Source: Roseovarius sp. MMSF_3350 | Lineage (GTDB): Bacteria; Pseudomonadota; Alphaproteobacteria; Rhodobacterales; Rhodobacteraceae | Reading direction: 5' to 3' | Assembly: GCF_030733425.1 (NCBI RefSeq) | Contig: NZ_JASHIZ010000014.1 | Span: 1 to 64,000 of the forward strand | DNA length: 64,000 nucleotides | Shown: one piece after another, positions 48,503 through 59,516 of the stretch | Layout of the letters: each line of letters starts with the position of its first letter | Position numbering within the stretch: position 1 is the first letter of the stretch | Made by a program: the position numbers and the translations under genes | Notes under the pieces: generated by a model | Told to the model about the DNA's origin: nothing | Database searches by the model: none | What the model saw: the letters and a program-made list of their open reading frames with translations, nothing else

Positions 48503-49921
48503 ATGAGCTTGCAAATCCCATTCGACAATTCCTATGCCCGCCTGCCCGACCGCTTCTTCACCAGGCAGCCGCCCGTGCCTGTGAAAGCGCCTCAACTGAT
48601 TGCTTTCAATGAGGTGCTGGCGCGTGAACTCGGGATCTCGCCGGGACCCGAGGACGAAATGGCGCGCGTCTTTGCCGGCAATCAGGTGCCGGACGGCGCT
48701 GATCCATTGGCGCAGGTCTATGCCGGGCACCAGTTTGGCGGCTTTTCACCGCAACTGGGAGACGGCCGCGCCAACCTGTTGGGGGAAGTCGCAACGAACG
48801 GTAAACGCTTTGACATTCAGCTCAAAGGGTCGGGGCCGACGCCCTATTCTCGGATGGGAGACGGGCGCGCCTGGTTGGGACCTGTGTTGCGGGAATACGT
48901 CGTCAGCGAGGCCATGCACGCTCTTGGCATCCCCACAAGCCGGGCGCTGGCGGCGACGCTGACCGGCGAGCCGGTGTTCCGCGAAACCGGCGCCCTGCCC
49001 GGCGCGGTGCTGACCCGCGTGGCGCAAAGCCACATTCGCGTCGGTACGTTCCAGTTCTTTGCTGCAAGGCGCGACCTGCCAGCGCTTCAGGCGCTATACG
49101 AACACGTGGTCCAGCGGCACTATCCCGAGGCAACTTCCCCGGCGGAGTTGCTTGACGCTGTGATCGCGCGACAGGCGCGTCTGGTGGCGCAGTGGATGTC
49201 GGTCGGGTTCATTCACGGGGTGATGAACACCGACAATACCGCGCTGTCGGGCGAAACCATCGACTATGGGCCATGCGCGTTCGTGGATGACTATCATCCC
49301 GATACAGTGTTTTCCTCCATCGACATGCACGGGCGTTACGCCTTCGCAAACCAGCCCAACGTGATCGCTTGGAACATGGCACAGCTGGCCACGGCACTGG
49401 TGCCTATGATGCCCGATCAGGACAAGGCGGTCGAAGATTTCACCAAGTCGGTCCATGCCATGCCGGGTCAGGTGCACGACGTGTGGCGTGAGCTTTTCGG
49501 GCGCAAGATCGGGCTGGCGAAAGCAACAGCCGAAGACGAGGGCCTGATTGCCGCGCTTCTGGATGCCATGGCGGCCAATCGCGCAGACTTCACCAACACG
49601 TTCAGAGCATTGAGTGACGGCAAGCCGCGCGACGAGTTCCTCGACCCAAAGGCATTCGACGCTTGGGAAAAGGACTGGCGCAAGCGGATGGAACAGGAAC
49701 AGGCGCCGGACGATGTCATGCGCGCGGCCAACCCTGCCTACATTCCACGCAATCACCGCATCGAGCAGATGATCGCGGCGGCTGTTGCCGGTGACATGGC
49801 CCCGTTTCACCGGCTTTGCGATGTACTGGCCGATCCGTACCATCCGCGGAGTGACTCCCGGGATCTTGCACGACCGCCGCAGCCCTCGGAAGCGGTGCAG
49901 CAGACCTTTTGCGGCACCTGA
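48503..49921 (+). CDS. selO: Protein adenylyltransferase SelO
   Basis: A 472-residue pseudokinase-fold enzyme that transfers AMP to Ser/Thr/Tyr residues of target proteins. Diagnostic segments are VYAGHQFGGFSPQLGDGRAN, KGSGPTPYSRMGDGRAWLG and FIHGVMNTDNTALSGETIDY, which holds the metal-binding residues. The C terminus QQTFCGT keeps the near-terminal cysteine implicated in redox control of the E. coli enzyme. Length is normal. Its stop is 2 bp from that of the convergent membrane protein gene. Confidence 0.95.
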   Translation: MSLQIPFDNSYARLPDRFFTRQPPVPVKAPQLIAFNEVLARELGISPGPEDEMARVFAGNQVPDGADPLAQVYAGHQFGGFSPQLGDGRANLLGEVATNGKRFDIQLKGSGPTPYSRMGDGRAWLGPVLREYVVSEAMHALGIPTSRALAATLTGEPVFRETGALPGAVLTRVAQSHIRVGTFQFFAARRDLPALQALYEHVVQRHYPEATSPAELLDAVIARQARLVAQWMSVGFIHGVMNTDNTALSGETIDYGPCAFVDDYHPDTVFSSIDMHGRYAFANQPNVIAWNMAQLATALVPMMPDQDKAVEDFTKSVHAMPGQVHDVWRELFGRKIGLAKATAEDEGLIAALLDAMAANRADFTNTFRALSDGKPRDEFLDPKAFDAWEKDWRKRMEQEQAPDDVMRAANPAYIPRNHRIEQMIAAAVAGDMAPFHRLCDVLADPYHPRSDSRDLARPPQPSEAVQQTFCGT

Positions 49922-49923
49922 GG

Positions 49924-50574
49924 CTATTCGGAGCGGTCGCGACGCCGTCGTAACCTGCGAAAGAAGCGTGGGTTGCGTTTTACGAATTCGTCAATGAAGG
50001 TGCCGATGCCGACATGCCGTCCCTTGAGATAGCCAAAACCCGCTGCAGCGCCGACCAACGCGCCGACCGCGTTGATGATGAGATCGCCCATGGTGTCCTG
50101 AAGTCCGGATTTCTGCATGTTGAACCCGAAGACCTGGTCCATCCCGAACTCGAAGATTTCCCAGACCGTGCCGATCGTCATGGCGAAACAGAAAGCGAGA
50201 AAGCTCAGTTGAAGATGCGGCGCGGCGAACCGGTCACCCTGGAACATCATGAATACAAAGACAAATCCGATCAGCCCGAACGCGACGGCGGACGTGCCGT
50301 GCATGGCGATGTCCCACCACCAGAACCGTTCGTAGAAATCGAAGACCTCACCAAGGAAAAGGGTGGCGACAACGAACGCCACGACCACGGCGATGAAGGT
50401 CGGTGGCACATGCACCTGCGCCCAGTTAGCAACGATGACCGGGGCCAGCGAAACTCCAAGCGTCGCCAGCGCAACAAAGGCCAGTTCAAACCGCAGCAAG
50501 GCCAGTGCCCAAAGCGTCGCGCCGGCAAGCGCCAGCCAGATGAGACGCGCCAGCCAGGTTTGATCTGCAAACAT
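49924..50574 (-). CDS. DUF2238/YjdF-like membrane protein
   Basis: A 216-residue polytopic membrane protein with about six helices. The conserved part is FYERFWWWDIAMHGTSAVAF followed by TIGTVWEIFEFGMDQVFGF and DTMGDLIINAVGALVGA, which places acidic and His residues inside the membrane region. This matches the DUF2238 (YjdF-like) family as I remember it. The C terminus is very basic (RFFRRLRRRRDR). Function unknown. Confidence 0.82.
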   Translation of the reverse strand: MFADQTWLARLIWLALAGATLWALALLRFELAFVALATLGVSLAPVIVANWAQVHVPPTFIAVVVAFVVATLFLGEVFDFYERFWWWDIAMHGTSAVAFGLIGFVFVFMMFQGDRFAAPHLQLSFLAFCFAMTIGTVWEIFEFGMDQVFGFNMQKSGLQDTMGDLIINAVGALVGAAAGFGYLKGRHVGIGTFIDEFVKRNPRFFRRLRRRRDRSE

Positions 50575-50612
50575 GTAGAGCGGTCCTTCTGCAATTTTGC
50601 CATCGTGTTACC

Positions 50613-51314
50613 ATGAACGAGCCCCGACTGAGAATTGCAACCTACAACCTGCAAAAATGCGTGGGGCTGGACATGCGCCGGCGACCGGATCGCAGCCTTC
50701 AGGTGATCAATGCCTTGGGCGCCGATCTTGTTGTCTTGCAGGAGGCGGACAAGCGATTACAGCCCCGCCCCGCCGCCCTGCCCCACGACCTTGTGGAGCG
50801 GGACGGCTGGCGGATCCTGCCCTTCGGTGCGCCGGGCGGCTCGCTGGGCTGGCACGGCAACGCGATGCTGGCGCGGCGAGACCTGGCGGTGCGGCACACG
50901 CGGCATGTCGACCTTCCGGGGCTGGAGCCGCGCGGGGCGGTGATGGCGGAACTGGACACCAGCATTGGTCCCCTGCGGGTTGTTGGAGTGCACCTGGGGC
51001 TTGTGCGGCGATACCGGTTGTTGCAGATGATGGCGGTGATGCGGGTGGTTGCCCGGTGCGAGGCGATGCCGCTGGTGTTGGCGGGCGATTTCAACGAGTG
51101 GCGTCGCCCCGCCGCGATGCGCGCTGCGGCGAGCGGCTTGGAATTCGCGCCAACGCCTGCCAGCTATCCTGCGCCTCGGCCCGTCGGGAAGCTGGACCGG
51201 ATCGCCCATTCTCCCCAGCTTGAGGTCGCGGCAACCGGCGTCTACACGGCCAAGCCCGCGCATATCACTTCGGACCACCTGCCCGTCTGGGCAGACCTGA
51301 CGCACCGGCGGTGA
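50613..51314 (+). CDS. Endonuclease/exonuclease/phosphatase-family protein
   Basis: A 233-residue metal-dependent phosphoesterase fold. Motifs: RIATYNLQKCVGLDMRR, DLVVLQEADKRLQPRP (metal-binding Glu), LVLAGDFNEWRR and the C-terminal ITSDHLPVWADLTH. No signal peptide. Members act on nucleic acids, inositol phosphates or sphingomyelin, and the target here is open. It is 75 bp before the Fur-type regulator gene. Confidence 0.87.
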   Translation: MNEPRLRIATYNLQKCVGLDMRRRPDRSLQVINALGADLVVLQEADKRLQPRPAALPHDLVERDGWRILPFGAPGGSLGWHGNAMLARRDLAVRHTRHVDLPGLEPRGAVMAELDTSIGPLRVVGVHLGLVRRYRLLQMMAVMRVVARCEAMPLVLAGDFNEWRRPAAMRAAASGLEFAPTPASYPAPRPVGKLDRIAHSPQLEVAATGVYTAKPAHITSDHLPVWADLTHRR

Positions 51315-51388
51315 TGCATGTCGCAAAAAGCTGGATTTCCGATGTCACACCCGTTATCCAACGCTCCGGAAACGCGAAGAAGGCCGGC

Positions 51389-51802
51389 ATGACAGAGACC
51401 ATCATCGACCGTTGCGAGGCCAAGGGCTTGAGGATGACCGACCAGCGGCGCACCATTGCGGCGGTGCTGGAATCCTCCGAAGACCATCCAGATGTGGAAG
51501 AGCTTTATTCCCGGGCCAGCGGCCGGGACCCCAAGATTTCGATCGCCACCGTCTATCGTACCGTGAAACTGTTCGAAGAGGCCGGCATCATCGACAAGCT
51601 GGAATTTGGGGACGGGCGTGCCCGGTACGAGGATGCCGAACGCGACCACCACGACCACCTGATCGACATGCATTCCGGCGAGGTGATCGAGTTCGTCGAC
51701 CCCGACATCGAAAAATTGCAGGAAAAGATTGCCGCCAAGCTTGGCTACAAGCTGAAGGGTCACAAGCTGGAACTCTACGGCGTTCCGATTCGGAAGGATT
51801 GA
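51389..51802 (+). CDS. Fur-family metalloregulator (Mur/Fur type)
   Basis: A 137-residue Fur-fold repressor. The winged helix is GLRMTDQRRTIAAVLESS and the recognition helix ISIATVYRTVKLFEEAGI. The metal site includes ERDHHDHLIDMHSGEVIEF. The structural-zinc CxxC pairs of E. coli Fur are absent. In alphaproteobacteria this subtype senses Mn (Mur) or Fe. It is not Irr, since the His-rich Irr motif is lacking. I use ATG 51389, with AAGG upstream; 51311 would overlap the previous gene's end. Confidence 0.9.
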   Translation: MTETIIDRCEAKGLRMTDQRRTIAAVLESSEDHPDVEELYSRASGRDPKISIATVYRTVKLFEEAGIIDKLEFGDGRARYEDAERDHHDHLIDMHSGEVIEFVDPDIEKLQEKIAAKLGYKLKGHKLELYGVPIRKD

Positions 51803-51886
51803 CCCGACTCCGTCCGACCGACTGTCTTGTATCGCCCCCAAAAGCCGCCTATCGCGGCAGGGAAACTTTCAAGCGGCACGGCGATC

Positions 51887-52765
51887 ATGGACAATCTTCG
51901 CGGAATAATGATGGTAATTCTGTCCATGGCGGCCTTCACCGTCGAGGACATGTTCATAAAGAAATTGTCGGCCGACATTTCAGTCGGGCAGATCCTGATC
52001 TTTCTCGGGATCGGCAGCGCGTCCATCTTTGCGGTGGTGGCGCGGCTGGGTGGGTATCGCATTTTCGCACCGGAGGCGTGGCGCAGGCCCTTTCTGCTGC
52101 GCGCGGGATGCGAGGCCGGTGCTGCCCTTGCCTTTACCACCGCGCTGTCGAAGGTCGATATCTCGGTCGTCGCCTCGGTTTTCCAGGCGACGCCGCTCTT
52201 CATTACCATGGGGGCGGCGCTGTTTCTGGGAGAGGACGTGGGCTGGCGCCGGTGGAGCGCGATCCTGATCGGGTTCTGCGGCGTGCTGCTGATTATCCGC
52301 CCGGGCCTTGCCGGTTTCGACCCTTCGGCGTTGCTCGTTCTGGTGTCCGTAGCCTGCGTGGCCGCGCGCGACCTTATCACCCGGCGCATCGACGTCACCG
52401 TGTCCTCGACCGTGGTGTCGTTTCAGGGCTTTGCCGCAGTGGTGCCGGCCGGAATTTTGTTGATCGTGCTGGGACCGCAGACGCTGTCACCGTTAACACC
52501 GCCGCTGTGGGCAATGATCGTGGGCGGCATGGTGTTCGGGGCCATGGGATATTATGGCATCGTGGCGGCGATGCGCATGGGGGATGCGGCGGTCGTCACG
52601 CCGTTCCGCTATACGCGCCTTCTTTTTTCGCTGATCGTGGGTGTTGTGGTCTTTGCCGAGCGGCCGGACACCCTGACCTTGCTTGGCGCCGCGCTGATCA
52701 TCACGACCGGGCTCTACACTTATCTGCGCGAGCGGCGGTTGGCCCGGCGGGCGCGGGCCGCCTGA
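51887..52765 (+). CDS. DMT-family (EamA) transporter
   Basis: A 292-residue ten-helix transporter with two EamA repeats (first from ILSMAAFTVEDMFIKKLSAD, second around FGAMGYYGIVAAMRMGDAAV). It resembles exporters of amino acids or nucleotide-like metabolites, but the substrate is not predictable. I use ATG 51887. It is unrelated in position to the FTSSL operon's transporter. Confidence 0.87.
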   Translation: MDNLRGIMMVILSMAAFTVEDMFIKKLSADISVGQILIFLGIGSASIFAVVARLGGYRIFAPEAWRRPFLLRAGCEAGAALAFTTALSKVDISVVASVFQATPLFITMGAALFLGEDVGWRRWSAILIGFCGVLLIIRPGLAGFDPSALLVLVSVACVAARDLITRRIDVTVSSTVVSFQGFAAVVPAGILLIVLGPQTLSPLTPPLWAMIVGGMVFGAMGYYGIVAAMRMGDAAVVTPFRYTRLLFSLIVGVVVFAERPDTLTLLGAALIITTGLYTYLRERRLARRARAA

Positions 52766-54142
<1,377 letters not shown>

Positions 54143-54143
54143 C

Positions 54144-54563
54144 GTGACCGCCGACCAGATCATTGCCACCCTCGACCTGTCGCCGCATCCCGAGGGCGGG
54201 TTCTTTCGCGAGACATGGCGCGCGTCCAATGAAGGACGCGCCCATGGCACGGCGATCTATTTCCTGCTGCGGGGTGAGGATCACAACCAGTGGCACAAGG
54301 TCGATGCGGCCGAGATCTGGCACTATTACGCCGGGGCGCCGCTGGTGTTGTCGATATCGGAAAGCGAGGCGGGCCCCGCGCGGGACATGGTTCTTGGCCC
54401 AGACCTGACGGAAGACCAGAGGCCACAAGTCATCGTCCCGCCCGACGGATGGCAGATGGCGCGTTCGACCGGGGACTACACGTTGGTCGGTTGCACCGTG
54501 TCCCCGGGATTCGAGTTCGAGCAGTTCACGATGGCACCTGACGGGTTCGATATTCCCCGCTAG
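54144..54563 (+). CDS. DUF985 cupin-domain protein
   Basis: A 139-residue cupin of the DUF985 family. [18 protein letters not shown] is the usual N terminus, followed by [20 protein letters not shown] and [14 protein letters not shown], which hold possible metal ligands. The start is GTG at 54144, two bases after the enolase stop. Its TAG shares a CTAG with the convergent pgi stop (54560-54563). Some homologues bind sugars, but the function is unproven. Confidence 0.87.
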   Translation: MTADQIIATLDLSPHPEGGFFRETWRASNEGRAHGTAIYFLLRGEDHNQWHKVDAAEIWHYYAGAPLVLSISESEAGPARDMVLGPDLTEDQRPQVIVPPDGWQMARSTGDYTLVGCTVSPGFEFEQFTMAPDGFDIPR

Positions 54564-56155
54564 CCCCGGATTGCTTTCAGGAAGGCCAGAAGGCTTTGGG
54601 TCGAGCCGTCCTTTCTGCCGGCCTCGGCCTCGCCCGCCACCAGCGGCTCCATCTCCTTGGCCAGTTCCTTGCCCAGCTCGACCCCCCATTGATCGAAGGA
54701 ATTGATCCCGAGGATCACTCCCTCGACGAAAACCCTGTGCTCGTAGAGCGCAATGATCTGCCCAAGCTGGTAGGGCGTCAGCCTGTCATAGACCAGCGTG
54801 GTCGAGGGGCGGTTCCCAGGAAATACCCGGTGCGCGGCTTGCCGTTCCAGTTCGGCGCCCTCAAAACCGGCCTTGCGCATCATCTCGCGGGCGGTGTCGA
54901 TGTCTCGCCCCCGCATCAAGGCTTCGGATTGGGCAAGGCAGTTGGAGATCAGCAAGCGGTGATGGTGGTCCATCCCCGGCTCGAACCCGCGGGCGGCCAC
55001 CATGAATTCGCAGGGCACCACCTGCGTGCCCTGGTGTATCAGCTGGTAGAACGCGTGCTGTCCGTTGGTGCCCGGTTCGCCCCAGACAATCGGTCCCGAG
55101 CCGCCGTCCACCGGGTCGCCCTGCATCGTCACGCCCTTGCCGTTGCTTTCCATCTCAAGCTGCTGAAGATAGGCAGGCAAGCGCGACAGGCGCTGATCGT
55201 AGGGCAAAACGGCCCGCGTGGGATAGCCGCATGCGTGACTGTGCCACAGCCCGGTCAGCGCCAGCATCACCGGCATGTTCCGCTCGAGCGGCGCGGTCTG
55301 GAAATGGGTGTCCATCGCTTCGCCGCCGGCGAGAAATGCGTCGAATTCCTCTGGTCCAATGGCCAGCATCAGCGACAGCCCGATCGGCCCCCACATGGAA
55401 TATCGCCCGCCCACCCAGTCGGCAAAGCCGAATACGCGCTCGGGCGCGATGCCGAATGCTTCGGTCTTGTCGAGCGCGGTGGACACGGCCGCAAATTGCG
55501 CGCTCGGGTCCCCGCCGCCAAGTTGCACCCAAGGCTTTGCGATCGCGGCGTTGCTCATCGTCTCGATGGTCGTGAAAGTCTTGGAGGCGACGATGAAGAG
55601 CGTGGTTTTCGGATCCAGCCCGTCGAGGCAATCGGCAATATCCGCCCCATCCACATTCGACACGAAGTGACAGCGCGGACCCTCGTGATAAGGGCGCAGC
55701 GCCAGCGTGCCCATTTCGGGCCCAAGATGCGAGCCGCCTATGCCGATAGTCACCACGTCGGTGATCGGACCGCCCGCGCCCTTGTGCCGGCCCGACCGAA
55801 TGTCTTCGGCAAAGGCACGCATGCGGGACAGGACGTCGCGAACGCCGGGCATCACATCCCGCCCATCGACCTTTATCGCCGTGTCGGGCCCTGCTCGAAG
55901 CGCCACGTGTAGAACCGAGCGCCCCTCGGTCTCGTTGATCGGCTCGCCCGCGAACATCGCGTCCCGACGCTCGGCAACGCCGCGTTCCTTTGCCAGTTGC
56001 AAAAGCTTCTCGCGGGCCGCGTCGGTCATCGAGGTCTTGGCGTAGTCGAACAGCATCCCATCGGCCTGGACCTGGAACCGGGCTGCGCGGTCGGACGATC
56101 GCATGAGGTCACCAATCGGCGTTCCGGTCTCAGATTTCAGCGCCGCCCAGGTCAT
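54560..56155 (-). CDS. pgi: Glucose-6-phosphate isomerase
   Basis: A 531-residue isomerase between glucose-6-P and fructose-6-[21 protein letters not shown] binds the phosphate, [15 protein letters not shown] and [12 protein letters not shown] are family signatures, and the catalytic region is PANRPSTTL-like (here [20 protein letters not shown]) with a later active-site lysine. It follows zwf and pgl in the same direction, forming the entry to the Entner-Doudoroff and pentose-phosphate routes. Confidence 0.97.
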   Translation of the reverse strand: MTWAALKSETGTPIGDLMRSSDRAARFQVQADGMLFDYAKTSMTDAAREKLLQLAKERGVAERRDAMFAGEPINETEGRSVLHVALRAGPDTAIKVDGRDVMPGVRDVLSRMRAFAEDIRSGRHKGAGGPITDVVTIGIGGSHLGPEMGTLALRPYHEGPRCHFVSNVDGADIADCLDGLDPKTTLFIVASKTFTTIETMSNAAIAKPWVQLGGGDPSAQFAAVSTALDKTEAFGIAPERVFGFADWVGGRYSMWGPIGLSLMLAIGPEEFDAFLAGGEAMDTHFQTAPLERNMPVMLALTGLWHSHACGYPTRAVLPYDQRLSRLPAYLQQLEMESNGKGVTMQGDPVDGGSGPIVWGEPGTNGQHAFYQLIHQGTQVVPCEFMVAARGFEPGMDHHHRLLISNCLAQSEALMRGRDIDTAREMMRKAGFEGAELERQAAHRVFPGNRPSTTLVYDRLTPYQLGQIIALYEHRVFVEGVILGINSFDQWGVELGKELAKEMEPLVAGEAEAGRKDGSTQSLLAFLKAIRG

Positions 56156-56197
56156 GCGGTCTCCTCCTTTTTTATCTCGGTCGGACTGTCCGGCACG

Positions 56198-56869
56198 CTA
56201 GGGCGCCCAGTGCACATCGGTTTCGTCGAGGATCGCGGCCACAGGCGCCTGTTCGGGCCGGCAGGTGCGGGCGCGCTCAACAGCCTTGCGCTTGTCCTCT
56301 CCGGTGATCACCAGGTGCTTGGCCACCGCCGCATTGAGCACCCTTGCCGACAGGCTGATCCGCACATCCTCGACCTTGGCAGGGCGCATGGGAACCAGCA
56401 CCGGTGCGTCGTGCGCAAGCGCCTCACCCAGCCCATCGGTGCCCGGAAACAGCGAGGCGGTATGCATGTCGCCGCCCATGCCGAGGAGCAATACGGCGAT
56501 CGGCAGACGTGGCTGGATGACGGCCTCCAAGTCCGCAAGTACCGCCTCGGGCGCCTCGGCACGGGCGTAAAGCGGCAGGTAGGCGGCTTTCGCGGCCCGG
56601 CCCACCAAGAGCCGCTCGCGCAGCATCCGGGTGTTGGACCGGATGTGCACCTCGGGCACCCAACGTTCATCGCTGAGGCAGATATCGACACGGGACCAGT
56701 CGAGATCGGCATCGCACAGCACGTCGAAGACCGGACCGGGCGTGCTGCCCCCCGGCACCACGAACAGCGCACGGTCGTCATGCTCCAGCGCGGTATTCAG
56801 ATCCCCTGCGAGCTGATTGGCGAGATCGATCGCCATCATCTCCTCGTCGGCGTATTCGATCAGTCTCAT
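56198..56869 (-). CDS. pgl: 6-phosphogluconolactonase
   Basis: A 223-residue enzyme hydrolysing 6-phosphogluconolactone. LFVVPGGSTPGPVFDVLCDA is the phosphate-binding loop, and WSRVDICLSDERWVPEVHIR and ILLGMGGDMHTASLFPG (here AVLLLGMGGDMHTASLFPG) are family signatures. The ATG at 56869 overlaps the zwf stop by four bases; the longer frame reads into zwf. It is coupled to zwf and lies 42 bp before pgi. Confidence 0.95.
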   Translation of the reverse strand: MRLIEYADEEMMAIDLANQLAGDLNTALEHDDRALFVVPGGSTPGPVFDVLCDADLDWSRVDICLSDERWVPEVHIRSNTRMLRERLLVGRAAKAAYLPLYARAEAPEAVLADLEAVIQPRLPIAVLLLGMGGDMHTASLFPGTDGLGEALAHDAPVLVPMRPAKVEDVRISLSARVLNAAVAKHLVITGEDKRKAVERARTCRPEQAPVAAILDETDVHWAP

Positions 56870-58320
56870 GCGCGTATCTCCCTCCAGCGGCGTCCGTCGC
56901 GGTGCATCAGCATCAGCGCATCGTCCGGCCCTGAACTGCCCGTCGCATAGCTGTGCGGTGCGCGGCCGGACTCGTCCCATTGCGCGATGATCGGGTCGAT
57001 CCAGGCCCATGCGGCCTCGACCTCGTCACCGCGCATGAAAAGCGTCTGGTTGCCGCGGATCACGTCCATGATCAGCCGTTCGTAGGCATCGGGAAAATCC
57101 GCCTCTTCCGGTCCCAATGCCTCGGCGAATGTCATATCAAGCGGGACGTCCACCAGCCGCATGCCACCCGGGCCGGGTTCCTTGATGGTCACGCCAAGCT
57201 CGATCCCCTCGTTGGGTTGCAGCTTGATGGTCAGGATGTTGCGGTGGCGGCCCGCGTCGGCGCCGAATATGGAATGCGGCGCATCCTTGAAGACCACGGC
57301 GATCTCACTCGCACGTTCGCGCAGTCGCTTGCCGGTGCGCAGATAGAAAGGCGTTCCGGCCCACCGCCAGTTGCTGATCGTGGCGCGCAGGGCAACAAAG
57401 CTTTCGGTCATGCTTTCGCGGTTGCCAACCTCGTTGCGATAGCTGCCATTCTGTCCGGTGCCCTCGTACTGGCCCCGCACGGCGTCGTCGGGTGCAACCG
57501 GGTCCAACGCACGAATCACCTTGAGCTTTTCATCGCGCACGGCGTCGGGATCGAACTTGGCTGGTGGTTCCATCGCGATCAGGCACAAAAGCTGCATGAT
57601 GTGGTTCTGCATCATGTCCCGCATCGCACCCGAGCGGTCGTAATAGTCGCCGCGACCGCCAACGCCCACTTCCTCGGCCACGGTGATCTGGATGTGATCG
57701 ACATACTGGCTGTTCCACAGGGGTTCGAACAATGTATTGCCAAAGCGGATCGCCATGAGGTTCTGTACCGTTTCCTTGCCCAGGTAATGGTCAATCCGGT
57801 AGATCTGGTGCTCGTCGAAATACTCCGCAATGGTGGCATTCAACGCCTTGGCCGTCTCGAGATCGCGGCCAAAGGGCTTTTCCACCACGATTCGGCAATT
57901 CGGACAGTCCATGCCGTACTTGTGCAGCCTGTCGGCGAGGTCCCCGAACAGGCTGGGCGCCACGGAAAAGTAGAAGGCGCGAATCTCGTCGTCGCGCAGC
58001 ATCCCCGTCAGTTCGGACCATCCCGCCTCGCCGCGTGCGTCGATCGTCACGTACTCGAGCTGTTGCAGGAAGCTTTCTAGATGTTCGGTGTCTTTCGCGG
58101 CCTCGGGCTCGAATTCAATCACGGCTTTACGGGCGAAATCACGGTACGCGGCAGCGTCCATCTCGCTGCGCGCGGCACCGATCACTCGGGCATCGTCGCT
58201 CATTTGCCCGGCCCGAAAGCGCCGGAAAAGGCCGGGAAGGATCTTGCGCTGCGCCAAGTCCCCCGTGCCCCCGAAAATCACAAGGTCGAAAGGATCGACC
58301 GGGATGACGCGAGATACCAT
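56866..58320 (-). CDS. zwf: Glucose-6-phosphate 1-dehydrogenase
   Basis: A 484-residue NADP-dependent enzyme. FGGTGDLAQRKILPGLFRRF is the nucleotide site and RIDHYLGKETVQNLMAIRFG holds the active-site lysine and histidine. Length is normal. I use ATG 58320, at the end of GTTTTCTCC-rich complement sequence with a GGAG site. With pgl and pgi it shows a complete upper branch feeding 6-phosphogluconate, which roseobacters mostly send through Entner-Doudoroff. Confidence 0.97.
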   Translation of the reverse strand: MVSRVIPVDPFDLVIFGGTGDLAQRKILPGLFRRFRAGQMSDDARVIGAARSEMDAAAYRDFARKAVIEFEPEAAKDTEHLESFLQQLEYVTIDARGEAGWSELTGMLRDDEIRAFYFSVAPSLFGDLADRLHKYGMDCPNCRIVVEKPFGRDLETAKALNATIAEYFDEHQIYRIDHYLGKETVQNLMAIRFGNTLFEPLWNSQYVDHIQITVAEEVGVGGRGDYYDRSGAMRDMMQNHIMQLLCLIAMEPPAKFDPDAVRDEKLKVIRALDPVAPDDAVRGQYEGTGQNGSYRNEVGNRESMTESFVALRATISNWRWAGTPFYLRTGKRLRERASEIAVVFKDAPHSIFGADAGRHRNILTIKLQPNEGIELGVTIKEPGPGGMRLVDVPLDMTFAEALGPEEADFPDAYERLIMDVIRGNQTLFMRGDEVEAAWAWIDPIIAQWDESGRAPHSYATGSSGPDDALMLMHRDGRRWREIRA

Positions 58321-58448
58321 GGTTTTCTCCTGAACTCGGTGCAAGTCTAGGTGGCGATCACGAAGGTGTCACCTGCCCGTACTCGACTTTCAAGAGAAGA
58401 AAGGACAGGTTACGCCCGAAAGGCAAATGAAATTCGGACGATAGACAG

Positions 58449-59402
58449 ATGAAAGATGTGGCGTCCCCTCGCGCAAACGGTGGAAAATTCATCGACCCGA
58501 AGGTCACCGCCGATGGTGAGCCGCGGGCGTACGTCCCGCTGAACAAGCCACGAACGCTTTGGTTCAATACCGGCACGCTGTGCAACATCACCTGCGCGAA
58601 TTGTTATATCGAAAGTTCTCCGGAAAACGACCGGCTTGTCTACATCACCACGGCCGAGGTCGAGGATTACCTCGATCAGTTGACCGAACGCGGCTGGCCC
58701 GTGACAGAGATCGGGTTTACCGGCGGTGAGCCCTTCATGAACCCTCAGATGGTGGAAATGGCGGGCGTCTGCCTGTCTCGCGGTTACGACGTTCTGATCC
58801 TGACCAATGCGATGCGCCCGATGATGCGCAAGCGCGTTCGGGACGGGCTTCAGGCGCTGCAAGAAGAATACGGCGACAAGCTGACCCTGCGCATTTCGGT
58901 CGATCATTATTCCGAGGCGCTGCATGACGAGGAACGCGGCAAGGGCAGCTTTGCCCGGACGCTGGAAGGAATGCACTGGCTTCGGCAAACAGGCATCCGG
59001 ATGGCCATTGCCGGGCGGAGCCTTTGGAACGACGGTGAACACGAGTCGCGTGCTGGCTATCAGGCGTTTTTCGCCGCACACGGGTTTGACATCGACGCCC
59101 ACGACCCGGCCATGACGGTTCTGTTCCCGGAAATGGACGAGAGCGTCGAAGTTCCGGAAATCACCACCGGCTGCTGGAGCATCCTTGGCAAGTCGCCCGA
59201 CAGCGTGATGTGTGCGTCCTCGCGTATGGTGGTCAAGCGCAAGGGCGCGGAGCGGCCCGCCGTGCTGGCTTGCACCTTGCTGCCTTATGACGCGGAGTTC
59301 GAACTGGGCCAAACGTTGGCGGAGGCCGAGGGAGACGTGGCGCTGAACCACCCCCATTGCGCCAAGTTCTGCGTGCTGGGGGGCGCCAGCTGCTCGGGCT
59401 GA
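58449..59402 (+). CDS. Radical SAM protein with cysteine-rich C terminus
   Basis: A 317-residue radical SAM enzyme. The [4Fe-4S]-SAM site is C45, C49, C52 in GTLCNITCANC, and GFTGGEPFMNP (about residues 89-99) binds SAM. The C terminus holds six or more further cysteines, for example GCWSILGK, MCASSRMV, LACTLLPY, and the final HCAKFCVLGGASCSG. This suggests an auxiliary cluster. No precursor peptide or cofactor-synthesis gene is adjacent. Substrate unknown. It diverges from zwf across 128 bp. Confidence 0.87.
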   Translation: MKDVASPRANGGKFIDPKVTADGEPRAYVPLNKPRTLWFNTGTLCNITCANCYIESSPENDRLVYITTAEVEDYLDQLTERGWPVTEIGFTGGEPFMNPQMVEMAGVCLSRGYDVLILTNAMRPMMRKRVRDGLQALQEEYGDKLTLRISVDHYSEALHDEERGKGSFARTLEGMHWLRQTGIRMAIAGRSLWNDGEHESRAGYQAFFAAHGFDIDAHDPAMTVLFPEMDESVEVPEITTGCWSILGKSPDSVMCASSRMVVKRKGAERPAVLACTLLPYDAEFELGQTLAEAEGDVALNHPHCAKFCVLGGASCSG

Positions 59403-59516
59403 CCGGGGCTTGGGCCTCCTGCCCTTTTGCAAATCTCCAGAGTTGCGGGGTCATTCTGGATATCAGGCGGCGATGCGTCGCTTGCCCCGCCCGGCTGCAG
59501 GGCCCATATCTGCCTC

